Assembly (NCBI GenBank): GCA_964637875.1
Contig: CAZWXK010000042.1
Span: forward strand, 1 to 22,345
Direction of reading: 5' to 3'
From: UBA5972 sp964637875
GTDB taxonomy: Bacteria; Pseudomonadota; Alphaproteobacteria; Rhodobacterales; Rhodobacteraceae
DNA length: 22,345 nucleotides
Shown here: in pieces, positions 22,285-22,345 of the stretch
How the letters are laid out: every line of letters starts with the position of its first letter
Numbering within the stretch: the first letter of the stretch is position 1
Translations under genes and position numbers: made by a program
Notes under the pieces: model-generated
Databases searched by the model: none
Seen by the model: only the letters and a program-made list of their open reading frames with translations
What the model was told of the DNA's origin: nothing

Positions 22285-22345
22285 CTTCATTCCCTCGGAT
22301 TTAGGGGCTGCGCGGCGCAAGAACAAGGTGAAACCCCAAACAACC

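Noticed and set aside
22298..22326. A -35/-10 pair (TTGTTC, TAAATC, 17-base spacing) upstream of the S49 peptidase
   Set aside because: The predicted transcription start would fall inside the ribosome binding site, so it could not yield a properly translated message from the chosen start.

Overview
The window is ordinary chromosomal DNA from a high-GC alphaproteobacterium, most likely Rhodobacterales (Roseobacter/Rhodobacter/Paracoccus type). This rests on protein content: a DUF1476 zeta-type ATP synthase inhibitor, the purC-purS-purQ order, plant-type glutamate-cysteine ligase, a ferredoxin/ASKHA corrinoid activator and a uvrC-pgsA-moaD-moaE run. A G/C hairpin followed by a GTATTTGGxCAAAGAAGAAG-like tail, a type of intergenic repeat I associate with this order, points the same way. 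It is a draft assembly: one run of exactly 100 N interrupts a gene. I see no phage, IS element, CRISPR array or defence island.

Layout. 1-1090 (+): fliG. 1226-1540 (-): zeta inhibitor of F1-ATPase. 1783-3466 (+): purC, purS, purQ, tightly packed. 3577-6756 (-): a dctB-dctD two-component system, with an unusual DctD that lacks the sigma54 contact loop. 6900-8996 (+): an Fe-S/ASKHA corrinoid reductive activator, divergent from dctBD. 9157-9230 (+): tRNA-Gly(CCC). 9292-12011 (-): rsmE, a two-helix membrane protein and gshA. 12023-15347 (+): ubiA, an anchored repeat/OmpA-domain protein and a small membrane coiled-coil protein. 15444-18893 (-): uvrC, pgsA, moaD, moaE. 18894-19241: an AT-rich intergenic island. 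19242-22284 (-): an S49 peptidase, a small zinc-ribbon protein, a Na+/Ca2+-type antiporter (broken by the N gap) and a pteridine-reductase-like SDR.

How the genes work together. The purine genes supply SAICAR synthase and two of the three parts of FGAM synthase; purL is not here. UvrC (nucleotide excision repair), PgsA (phosphatidylglycerol synthesis) and MoaD/MoaE (molybdopterin synthase) are joined mainly by position. UbiA feeds ubiquinone synthesis and GshA glutathione synthesis. Many joins are ATGA overlaps or gaps of a few bases, which implies translational coupling.

Most genes are housekeeping. The points most worth a second look are the DctD protein without GAFTGA and with a rearranged Walker B; the three-fold internal repeat in the envelope OmpA-domain protein and its overlapping coiled-coil partner; the AT-rich, DnaA-box-like island upstream of uvrC; the dispersed hairpin repeat family; and the assembly gap whose two edges carry the same 18-bp sequence. 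I found no clearly new multi-gene system.
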